A stretch of 17,719 bases of DNA from positions 1 to 17,719 of the forward strand of contig NZ_DYZA01000018.1 in the NCBI RefSeq assembly GCF_020741395.1, in the 5' to 3' direction. Positions 7,990-13,914 of the stretch are shown here, in pieces. The stretch comes from Mailhella massiliensis. Its GTDB lineage: Bacteria; Desulfobacterota; Desulfovibrionia; Desulfovibrionales; Desulfovibrionaceae. Below the pieces are notes generated by a model. That model saw only the letters and a list, made by a program, of their open reading frames with translations, had not been told where the DNA came from and ran no database searches. How positions within the stretch are numbered: position 1 is the stretch's first letter; every line of letters begins with the position of its first letter. The position numbers were made by a program, and so were the translations under genes.

Positions 7990-8286
7990 TTACCTGACGC
8001 CCTTCCACATTTTCAGGCGGTTGACGCGCACCCGGCGGTACTGCATGTGAGTTTCCAGCATGTTCTTCCGCTGATGCAGTTCGTGAATCTCCTGCGGGAA
8101 AACAATGCCCTTTTCTACATCTTCCGCATCCATGAAGCGCCGTATCGCCTCATGGCAACGCTTCTGCTCTGCGGCGATGATATCCATCTGGGCCTCAAGC
8201 TCAGAAATCGTCTCCGGAAGCGGGTTCAGGAGGAAGCTCTCCATAGACTCCCTGGGCGATGACTCTTCTTCTCGCGGGCTTGGCAT
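7990..8286 (-). CDS. Hypothetical 98-aa coiled-coil protein, overlapping the end of the EPSPS-like gene
   Basis: I do not recognise a family. After a charged, Ser/Glu-rich start of about 15 residues, the protein is predicted by eye to be almost wholly helical with heptad-like spacing (ETISELEAQMDIIAAEQKRC, then QEIHELHQRKNMLETHMQYR). It ends in a basic tail (RRVRVNRLKMWKGVR). There are no membrane segments or signal peptide. The start at 8286 has a near-perfect SD, AGGAGG, 6 nt upstream. With that start the gene overlaps the 3' end of the EPSPS-like gene by 86 nt in another frame. An internal ATG at 8244, with GGGAG at only 3 nt, would shorten the overlap to 44 nt. Co-transcription and translational coupling with the upstream gene are likely, and a partner role for that protein is possible. 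Confidence 0.65.
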   Translation of the reverse strand: MPSPREEESSPRESMESFLLNPLPETISELEAQMDIIAAEQKRCHEAIRRFMDAEDVEKGIVFPQEIHELHQRKNMLETHMQYRRVRVNRLKMWKGVR

Positions 8287-10021
8287 CTTCTACCTCCTGT
8301 TCGGATTTACGCCTGAGTTCGGGGTGGGGAAGGGTGTTATACAGGTTCCAGAACAGGGGGAAGAGTCCGGTCATGATGCCCGGATTGGAAAGATGCAGAT
8401 TGGGCTTCAGGAAAGCGCCGAGGGCATAGGCCATGGCCCAGTGTGCGGAAGGTGCCACCCAGGAACCGGGGACGGTTTCCTCCACAGGCACAAGCACGCC
8501 GTCCTTCTCCTCCACGCCGCAGCGGGCGAGGAAAGCCGTGACGAGATGTCTGTCTTCTTCCGGCAGCGCAGGCAGGGAAACAGAAGCTCCTTCATGGGCT
8601 GCGGCGGCCATAAGAACCACACAGAGAGGCAGAAGCGAAGGGCTGAGGGAAAGCACGTCGGCCATGACTTCGGGTGCAGGCGCGGAGGTTTCACGCTCCT
8701 TGCCCGTGCACGTCACCTTCTGCGCGCCGTACTTCACGTTGAGCCCGGCCCCGCGCAGGATCTTCTCCACCAGAGAGAAGGCCGCACCGCTTCCCCACAC
8801 GCCTTCCAGCTCGGCCGTACCGCCGTTGAAGCCGGGAAGCATGAGGAGCGTCGCCGCAACGGAGGCATCCATGGGCACCACGGGATGCGCAGGCACGGCA
8901 ATGGAGCCGCGCTCCACGGTGAGCTCGCGCCCGTTACGGGCGAACTTCACGCCGCAGCCGGAAAGTACGTCCAGAACGAGAGAAAGAAGGCGAGGTTCCT
9001 GCTCTGGCAGGACAAGCCGGCAATCCCCTTCCCAGAAGGGAGAGGCGAGCACCAGCGCGGCCACGAAGTCTTCGGGAAGATCGTCCGTGATGCGCACTTC
9101 GCGGGGCATGAGGCCGGAACATTCCATACGCACAGGCAAGCCGTCCTGAGAAGGAATGACGTTGGTCAGGCGCACGCCGAGCTGAGGCAGGAAATGACGC
9201 AGGGGTGCAATGTCGATAAAACGCAGGGAGCTGTCGCCCGTAAGCTTGAGCCGCGCGGGCATGCCTACGCAGAGCGCGATGACGAGCCAGAGATTGAAAA
9301 CGTCGTCGCCGACATGGATAACCTTGTCCATATTGCGGGCAAGGCCCTTGCCGGGGCGGCTCTGCACCTCGCCGTTTTCTTCCCAGCGAAGCAGACCGCC
9401 GAGCTGATTCAGCACCTTCACGGAGCTGACCACGGCATCGGTAAGGGGCACGCGGGAAAGAGAGGTCTCCTGGCCGGAGGCGGCGGCCATGGCCAGCCAG
9501 CAGCGGGCGGCCACAGTATCGGAAGGAGCGGGAATATGGATATCCACGGCTTCGCCGTTAGGGGAAAGGTTGTAATACCCCTGCTCTTCCTCCATGCGCG
9601 TCATGGGCTCAATGGCCTGAAGAAGAACGAAGAGATCACGGGAGAGACGGTTGTCGCGGGCAAGGCGAGCGGCCTTGCTTTCCCATGCCGTGCGCAGGGC
9701 CTTTTCCGTTTCAGGAGCAAGGCGGCCGCCGCTGCGCAGGCGGGCGAGCATCTGAGCGCGACGCACCACGAGATGCAGGATATCATTATCCAGATCCATG
9801 AGCGCCCCAAGGTCGCGGCCGCGTGAAGCTGCGCGATCCGTACGCGGACGGTCACTCCGAAATTCCCTGCGTCCTTCCCGCTTTTCGTCGTTTCCGCGCT
9901 CAAAACGACGCGGACGAGCGCCCTCTGCATAATCCCGGCGACGGTTCTCGCTGCGTTCGCCCTCGTTCTTCCTGAAGGGACGCCTCGCGGAATCCTTTCT
10001 GTCCTCACCCCTATTATCCAT
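8201..10021 (-). CDS. EPSP-synthase-like fold protein with chorismate-mutase-like helical segment and Arg-rich disordered N-terminus; active site degenerate
   Basis: A 606-residue protein. Residues 1-70 are a low-complexity Arg/Asp/Glu-rich tail. Residues about 68-140 (DLGALMDLDNDILHLVVRRA...) resemble the first helices of an AroQ-type chorismate mutase, though the first conserved Arg is not in place. From about 160 the protein follows the EPSP synthase (AroA) fold: IPAPSDTVAAR aligns with the PGSKSxSxR motif, VGDDVFNLW (237-245) with GNAGTAMR, LPEDFVAALVLASP (315-328) with the SSQF region, MDASVAA (384-390) with the catalytic GDASSA, and SAHWAM (525-530) with DHRM. Many substrate-binding residues are replaced while the Asp of MDAS and His of AHW remain, so canonical EPSPS activity is doubtful. 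The ATG at 10021 has AGG 7 nt upstream; an in-frame GTG at 10066 has no SD. The alignment was made by eye. Confidence 0.7.
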   Translation of the reverse strand: MDNRGEDRKDSARRPFRKNEGERSENRRRDYAEGARPRRFERGNDEKREGRREFRSDRPRTDRAASRGRDLGALMDLDNDILHLVVRRAQMLARLRSGGRLAPETEKALRTAWESKAARLARDNRLSRDLFVLLQAIEPMTRMEEEQGYYNLSPNGEAVDIHIPAPSDTVAARCWLAMAAASGQETSLSRVPLTDAVVSSVKVLNQLGGLLRWEENGEVQSRPGKGLARNMDKVIHVGDDVFNLWLVIALCVGMPARLKLTGDSSLRFIDIAPLRHFLPQLGVRLTNVIPSQDGLPVRMECSGLMPREVRITDDLPEDFVAALVLASPFWEGDCRLVLPEQEPRLLSLVLDVLSGCGVKFARNGRELTVERGSIAVPAHPVVPMDASVAATLLMLPGFNGGTAELEGVWGSGAAFSLVEKILRGAGLNVKYGAQKVTCTGKERETSAPAPEVMADVLSLSPSLLPLCVVLMAAAAHEGASVSLPALPEEDRHLVTAFLARCGVEEKDGVLVPVEETVPGSWVAPSAHWAMAYALGAFLKPNLHLSNPGIMTGLFPLFWNLYNTLPHPELRRKSEQEVEDAKPARRRVIAQGVYGELPPEPASGDDF

Positions 10022-10122
10022 GTCAAACCTGCTTTGCTCTGTGCGTGGCGCGTCGGCAGCGCGCACGGCGTTTCAAAAGGGGCAGAAAAGCGGACCGACG
10101 CCCCGGACGGACACCATGAACA

Positions 10123-10171
10123 TGGCTTTTCCACAACAGGAAAGCCAAGGTGAAGGGGCATGATACCCCTA
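10123..10171. repeat. Two adjacent small hairpins in the divergent gap 10022-10286
   Basis: TGGCTTTTCC and GGAAAGCCA (10123-10147) form a 9-bp stem with one bulged T. It is followed by an AGGGG/CCCCT stem around 10155-10171. Further on, at 10205-10221, is the near loopless palindrome CTTCCCCCCGGGGGAAG. These lie between the divergent EPSPS-like and methyltransferase genes. I see no T-run that would make them terminators; they could be operator sites or leader structures. Confidence 0.35.
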
Positions 10172-10286
10172 TTGGACATGCCCGGCAAGCCCTTTACCCC
10201 GCCCCTTCCCCCCGGGGGAAGAGCGGCATATACTGCCGCCGTTCGGGCACATTGTCCGAAAATGCAGAAAGACACAAGGAAGACGC

Positions 10287-10934
10287 ATGGAACGCTTTAC
10301 ACCCTTCGACCGACTTTTTCAGTCCTGCGGACGCCTCTGGCATATACGCCGAGCCGACATGGACAAACTCTGGGCCGCCATGGACGGCCAGGAAGGCAAA
10401 GAGGCACCCTACTGGAACGAAATATGGCCGTCCTCCCTGGCTCTTGCCGGATGGCTTGCGGAAATGCAGGACGATATCAAGGGCAGGGCCTGCCTCGACA
10501 TGGGCTGCGGCCTGGGCTTCACTGCCCTTCTTGGGCAGTGGCTCGGAGCGAAGGTCACGGCCATGGACTATGAGGCGGAAGCCCTGGAGTACGCGAAGAT
10601 AAACGCCGTCCTCAACGGCATAGAAGGTGTGAACTTCACGGTCATGGACTGGCGAAAGCCCACATTCCCGCCGGAAAGCTTCTCACGCATCTGGGCCGGG
10701 GATATCATGTATGAAAAAGAATTCGCCGAACCTATCGCGGCCTTCCTTGCCGCCATGCTGCAAAAAGGCGGCCGCGCCTGGATAGCGGAACCCGGCAGAG
10801 ACATTTTCCATCATCTTCTTGACGTTATCCCCCGCTGCGGCCTACGCCACAACCGCCTGTGCTCTCTCCCCATTTCCCCGCTTACGGAGCAGAACGTGCC
10901 CGTGCCCGTCTCCATCTGGGAAATCGCAAAGTAG
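10287..10934 (+). CDS. Class I SAM-dependent methyltransferase (protein lysine/N-methyltransferase-like)
   Basis: A 215-residue cytosolic protein. It has the seven-strand methyltransferase core: motif I LDMGCGLGFTA at about 70-80 for SAM binding, an acidic residue after the second strand (D94 in TAMDYE), and DIMYE at 139-143 in the motif-IV position. The region before motif I, PYWNEIWPSSLALAGWL (41-57), is typical of the methyltransferase-16/METTL-type branch that includes lysine and protein N-methyltransferases (PrmA relatives). That suggests a protein substrate, but the substrate cannot be named. AAGGAAG precedes the ATG by about 4 nt. The gene is divergent from the EPSPS-like gene and has a strong terminator downstream that overlaps the end of the next, convergent gene. 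Confidence 0.8.
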   Translation: MERFTPFDRLFQSCGRLWHIRRADMDKLWAAMDGQEGKEAPYWNEIWPSSLALAGWLAEMQDDIKGRACLDMGCGLGFTALLGQWLGAKVTAMDYEAEALEYAKINAVLNGIEGVNFTVMDWRKPTFPPESFSRIWAGDIMYEKEFAEPIAAFLAAMLQKGGRAWIAEPGRDIFHHLLDVIPRCGLRHNRLCSLPISPLTEQNVPVPVSIWEIAK

Positions 10935-10998
10935 CTCCCTTTTTCAGGCATATCTGCCGGAACATTCGCCCGGGAAAGCCTGAATAGGGATATTTTAT

Positions 10999-11041
10999 AG
11001 TGAGACCAATCTTATAATATAAGATTAGTCTCACTTTTTTT
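10999..11041 (+). terminator. Strong intrinsic terminator of the methyltransferase gene, embedded in the 3' end of the convergent kinase gene
   Basis: A near-perfect inverted repeat of about 17 bp (10999-11015 with 11019-11035) has one C/A mismatch and is followed by TTTTTT to 11041. It terminates plus-strand transcripts 65 nt after the methyltransferase stop. The same DNA encodes the last nine residues and stop of the minus-strand kinase gene. Its minus-strand RNA forms an even better stem (G·U instead of the mismatch) but has no T-run after it. Confidence 0.85.
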
Positions 11042-11539
11042 AAAAAGCATCTCCGCGATGTTCTCTGCGGCCTCTTTTGCAGTGATGGAGCTGACCTCAA
11101 TCTTCACGCTCGCCATATCCCGGTAAAGGGGCAGGCGCTCCAGGCTGCGTGAAAGAACCCCCGCACTTCGCACCTTGCGGGCGATATCAGCCAGTATCCG
11201 CGCGGAAAGAGCCTCCGGAGAAGCCGTCAACGTGATAAGGGTCACCTTCACTCCGACAAGGTCGAGCCTCTCCAGCACACTGTCCACAATAGCCTGCGTG
11301 TGCATCACCCAGCAGAAAATGATGAAACGATACTCCGAACAACGCAGAAAATTATTCAGAAGATGGGTGATGTTATCCAGCACCATGGTACGGGTTTCCT
11401 CCGTCACCATGAAAGGGGACATGTTCCAGCACCAGTCTCCGTCGAGAAACACGGCAGGGGAAAGCAGGGGAAGAAGCTCGGTGCAGACGGAGCTTTTCCC
11501 CACCCCCATGGGGCCGTTGATCAGGATGAGTTGCTTCAT
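11012..11539 (-). CDS. Small P-loop NTPase / nucleotide-kinase-like protein
   Basis: A 175-residue protein with an N-terminal Walker A motif GPMGVGKSS (residues 9-17) after a hydrophobic strand. It continues with FLDGDWCWNMSPF, EETRTMVLDNI and IIFCWVMHTQAIVDSVL, a pattern of small AAA/zeta-toxin-like P-loop kinases annotated as AAA family ATPases. Its substrate is unknown. The pattern is one I associate with genes common in Firmicutes, which hints at transfer into this genome, but that is recollection and not a search. The ATG at 11539 begins directly before the first strand; AAGGAG lies 10 nt upstream, a long spacing. In-frame codons continue upstream to 11920 without domain character. The last nine codons double as the arm of the methyltransferase terminator. 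Confidence 0.7.
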   Translation of the reverse strand: MKQLILINGPMGVGKSSVCTELLPLLSPAVFLDGDWCWNMSPFMVTEETRTMVLDNITHLLNNFLRCSEYRFIIFCWVMHTQAIVDSVLERLDLVGVKVTLITLTASPEALSARILADIARKVRSAGVLSRSLERLPLYRDMASVKIEVSSITAKEAAENIAEMLFKKSETNLIL

Positions 11540-11670
11540 ATTTGTCGCTCTCCTTCCGTCGTCCTTTTTTCCTGCCGTCATCCGCCACGCAGCCCCATGA
11601 AAGCACGCCGGACAACACTGCGTAACGAAGCAACAGGCTTTCCCCCGAATGAGAAACAGGAGACCTGCAT

Positions 11671-11708
11671 AGGGGGCATCTCCCCTGCGGCCCGGGGAGA
11701 TGCCCCCT
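11671..11708. repeat. Perfect 15-bp inverted repeat, 8-nt loop
   Basis: AGGGGGCATCTCCCC (11671-11685) and its exact reverse complement (11694-11708) flank the loop TGCGGCCC. There is no T-run on either strand, so it is not a classic terminator. It sits 132 nt upstream of the kinase start and about 200 nt upstream of the peroxiredoxin start. Confidence 0.7.
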
Positions 11709-11847
11709 CCTCTCCTACGGGAAAAAAGATGAACGGCCTCTTCTTGCCGCACAGGAAAAAGCAGCATCCGGGAACAGAACGCAGGCCGCCTTTTTCCTTC
11801 CCGTCCACCCGGCATGTTCCCCTCCAAGCTGAGTATAACCGCAGGGC

Positions 11848-11876
11848 TTGACAGAACAAAGCTTTTAAAAATAAAA
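11848..11876 (+). promoter_or_regulatory. Putative sigma-70 promoter of the peroxiredoxin gene
   Basis: A perfect TTGACA (11848-11853) is followed 17 bp later by ATAAAA (11871-11876), inside an A/T-rich tract. The -10 match is only moderate. The Fur/PerR-like palindrome overlaps and immediately follows the -10, a position suited to repression. Confidence 0.5.
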
Positions 11877-11892
11877 ATGAAAATCATTTTCA
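11873..11892. promoter_or_regulatory. Fur/PerR-type operator upstream of the peroxiredoxin gene
   Basis: The 19-mer AAAAATGAAAATCATTTTC (11873-11891) matches 15 of 19 positions of the classical Fur box GATAATGATAATCATTATC. Within it TGAAAAT-C-ATTTTCA (11878-11892) is a perfect 7-1-7 inverted repeat, the core geometry of Fur-family sites. It overlaps the proposed -10. Iron- or peroxide-responsive control of the peroxiredoxin is the natural reading; which Fur-family protein binds cannot be told. Confidence 0.65.
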
Positions 11893-11910
11893 ATAAAAAA
11901 GGAAAAAAAC

Positions 11911-12558
11911 ATGGAAGCAACCTTCACCATGCCCATGCTGGGACAGCCTCTCCCGGAAATCAAGGCCTCCAGCACCCACGGCCCTCTCAGCCTGCCGGAA
12001 GACAGCCGGGGAAAATGGCTTGTCCTTTTCAGCCATCCTGCAGACTTCACTCCCGTATGCACTACGGAATTCGTGGCCTTTCAGCACAGAATCCAGAAAT
12101 TCGCCGAGCTGAACGCCATGCTGGTGGGCCTTTCCATCGACCAGGTCTTTTCCCATATCAAATGGATGGAATGGATACGGGACAGGCTCGGGGTGGAGAT
12201 TGACTTTCCCGTCATCGCCGACGACCGGGGCGAGATAGCCCGGAAACTCGGCATGATACACCCGGGCAAGGGCAGCAACACGGTACGCGCGGTCTTTCTG
12301 GCAGATCCTCAGGGCACGGTGCGCCTCATGCTCTACTACCCTCAGGAAGTAGGCAGAAACATGGATGAAATACTCCGTGCTCTGAAGGCCCTGCAGATTT
12401 CCGACAGCCACGGCTGCGCCATGCCGGCCAACTGGCCGCACAATGAGCTCATAGAAGACCGCGTCATCATTCCGCCCGCCTGCGACACAAAGGCCGCAAA
12501 AACAAGGCTGAAGGAATACGAAGGGTTCGACTGGTGGTTCTGCCACAAGGAAATCTGA
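11911..12558 (+). CDS. Prx6-type peroxiredoxin (AhpC/TSA family)
   Basis: A 215-residue peroxiredoxin that reduces H2O2 and organic or peroxynitrite peroxides in the cytosol. The peroxidatic cysteine is C50 in [11 protein letters not shown], with the conserved P/T/C arrangement and an Arg at about 126 (NTVRAVF). The long C-terminal arm ending [15 protein letters not shown] is typical of the Prx6/archaeal thiol peroxidase branch. C211, with C191, occupies the positions of the extra cysteines of the archaeal-type enzymes, so a 2-Cys mechanism is possible. AAGGAAAA lies about 6 nt before the ATG. A Fur/PerR-like operator and a TTGACA promoter lie immediately upstream, fitting oxidative-stress control in an anaerobe. 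The gene is monocistronic and converges on queA. Confidence 0.92.
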   Translation: MEATFTMPMLGQPLPEIKASSTHGPLSLPEDSRGKWLVLFSHPADFTPVCTTEFVAFQHRIQKFAELNAMLVGLSIDQVFSHIKWMEWIRDRLGVEIDFPVIADDRGEIARKLGMIHPGKGSNTVRAVFLADPQGTVRLMLYYPQEVGRNMDEILRALKALQISDSHGCAMPANWPHNELIEDRVIIPPACDTKAAKTRLKEYEGFDWWFCHKEI

Positions 12559-12578
12559 ATTTCCGACGGACAACGATT

Positions 12579-12628
12579 AAAAAAGCGTCCGCCCGGCCGG
12601 AACAACGTACTTTCCGCCGCGCGGACGC
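12579..12628 (-). terminator. Terminator of queA, shared gap with the peroxiredoxin gene
   Basis: GCGTCCGC (12585-12592) pairs with GCGGACGC (12621-12628), with an inner CGGAA/TTCCG stem. On the minus strand the hairpin is followed by TTTTTT (complement of 12579-12584). It lies 20 nt beyond the peroxiredoxin stop and 83 nt beyond the queA stop, so it may serve both, best on the minus strand. Confidence 0.75.
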
Positions 12629-12664
12629 GCTTCTCCGGGACTCGCAGCCGGAGAGCATGAAGCT

Positions 12665-12694
12665 GGGGACGAACATTTTTTCATGCACGTCCCC
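12665..12694. repeat. 7-bp inverted repeat between queA and its terminator
   Basis: GGGGACG (12665-12671) and CGTCCCC (12688-12694) flank a 16-nt loop holding T6. There is no T-run beyond the stem. It may be a 3' UTR structure of the queA message. Confidence 0.4.
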
Positions 12695-12710
12695 TCCCTT
12701 CACCCGACAC

Positions 12711-13808
12711 TCAGCGTATGAACATGGCGTCGCCGTAGGAAAAGAAACGGTACTCTTCACGCACGGCTTCGGCATAGGCGGAAAGGATGCGCTCCCTGCC
12801 GCACAGAGCCGCCACCAGCATGATGAGCGACGACTGCGGAAGATGAAAGTTGGTGATGAGATGATCCACCACCCGGAACTCATATCCGGGATAGATGAAG
12901 ATATTGGTCCAGCCGTGCCACCCGCCGACGGGAATCTCTCCGCCGCTCTGTGCGGCGCAGCCTTCCAGAGTACGGCAGGAGGTCGTACCCACGGCGATGA
13001 CGGGGCGGCCTTCCTCCCGCGCTCTGCGCACCGCCTCGGCGCTTTCCGGTGATATTTCCACATATTCGCTATGCATGGGGTGCTCGCGTATGTCGCTTTC
13101 CCGCACTGGGCTGAAGGTGCCGTAGCCCACATGAAGCGTCACCTCGGCCCATCCTATACCTTGCCCGGCAAGAATCTTGCGCATCTCCTCAGTGAAATGG
13201 AGCCCCGCTGTGGGTGCTGCAACACTGCCGGACTTTTCCCTATCGGCGTACACGGTCTGGTAGCGGGCGATATCCTCACCGCTCTGTTCACGTTTGATAT
13301 AGGGCGGAAGCGGCAGACGACCGATACGCTTCATACATTCAACAAGGTCGTTCTTCCAGAAAAGCATGACCTCATGCCGGCCGAAGTCTTTTTTCTCCAA
13401 AACCTGCGCTTCGATGCAGTCGTCGAAAGTCAGGCGGTCGCCTACGCGGATACTGCGGGACGGACGAAGCAAGACTTCGGCCTGCGCCCTGCTCCAATCG
13501 CCCTCTTTCACGGAGCAGGCTTTGAGAAGAGGAGGAGGCGTCAGCAGCAGAAGCTCGGCCTTACCCCCGGAAGGCTTGTGTCCGAAAAGACGCGCAGGCA
13601 CCACACAGGAGTTGTTGGCCACAAGCAGCGCTCCTTCCGGCAGAAATTCGGCCAGATGGGAAAAGGTGGTATGGATGTTTCTGCCGCTTTCCCGATCCAG
13701 CACCATGAGGCGGGACGCTCCTCGCTCCTTCGGCGGGTACTGGGCGATACGCTCTTCCGGCAGTTCGTAATCATAGCTCGACAGCTGAAAGTCGGATTCG
13801 TTCATCAT
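12711..13808 (-). CDS. queA: S-adenosylmethionine:tRNA ribosyltransferase-isomerase (QueA)
   Basis: A 365-residue enzyme (364 if the second ATG is used). It transfers the ribosyl part of SAM to preQ1 in tRNA to make epoxyqueuosine in queuosine biosynthesis. Family motifs are clear: YDYELPEERIAQYPPKERGASRL near the N-terminus, LLVANNSCVVPARLFG, PLPPYIKR, ERYQTVYA-like ARYQTVYADREKSGSVAAPTAGLHFT, HVGYGTFSPVRESDIREHPMHSEY, AVGTTSCRTLE, and the C-terminal TNFHLPQSSLIMLVAALCGRE and YRFFSYGDAM. The start is one of two adjacent ATG codons (13808, 13805). Neither has a good SD, which is unusual here and may mean coupling to the upstream M23 gene or leaderless-like initiation. The gene lies 106 nt downstream of the M23 endopeptidase gene on the same strand. 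Confidence 0.94.
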   Translation of the reverse strand: MMNESDFQLSSYDYELPEERIAQYPPKERGASRLMVLDRESGRNIHTTFSHLAEFLPEGALLVANNSCVVPARLFGHKPSGGKAELLLLTPPPLLKACSVKEGDWSRAQAEVLLRPSRSIRVGDRLTFDDCIEAQVLEKKDFGRHEVMLFWKNDLVECMKRIGRLPLPPYIKREQSGEDIARYQTVYADREKSGSVAAPTAGLHFTEEMRKILAGQGIGWAEVTLHVGYGTFSPVRESDIREHPMHSEYVEISPESAEAVRRAREEGRPVIAVGTTSCRTLEGCAAQSGGEIPVGGWHGWTNIFIYPGYEFRVVDHLITNFHLPQSSLIMLVAALCGRERILSAYAEAVREEYRFFSYGDAMFIR

Positions 13809-13855
13809 GTTCACATCGTTTTTTTGCCCTGCGCGGGCATGAAAGGACAATATCA

Positions 13856-13893
13856 AAGGGCCAGCTCCTCCGGAACGGAAGGAGCCAGCCCTT
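13856..13893 (-). terminator. Hairpin between the M23 gene and queA
   Basis: AAGGGC/GCCCTT (13856-13861, 13888-13893) and GCTCCT/AGGAGC (13864-13869, 13880-13885) stack across a CA/CA internal loop, with an inner CCG/CGG. On the minus strand the sequence after it is T-rich but interrupted (TTTGATATTGTCCTTT), so termination is likely partial. It starts 22 nt after the M23 stop. Confidence 0.55.
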
Positions 13894-13914
13894 GCAGATG
13901 ATAGACTGTGAGGA

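Larger units (their letters stand above)
11540..11910. other. 371-nt divergent intergenic region with an isolated perfect hairpin and the peroxiredoxin promoter
   Basis: No gene is supported here. It holds a 15-bp perfect inverted repeat (11671-11685 with 11694-11708), a looser GGAAAAAG/CTTTTTCC pair (11754-11797), and near the right edge a TTGACA box and a Fur/PerR-like operator. Reading frames through it show no SD and no domain-like composition. Confidence 0.6.

Noticed and set aside
8105..9826. 573-codon open plus-strand frame opposite the EPSPS-like gene
   Set aside because: Its product is rich in His, Gly and Arg without domains, has no SD, and lies wholly antisense to a gene with clear fold similarity. 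It is an expected shadow of GC-rich third positions.
12665..12694. GGGGACG/CGTCCCC hairpin as an intrinsic terminator
   Set aside because: No T-run follows on either strand; the T6 is in the loop. The hairpin at 12585-12628 serves better.
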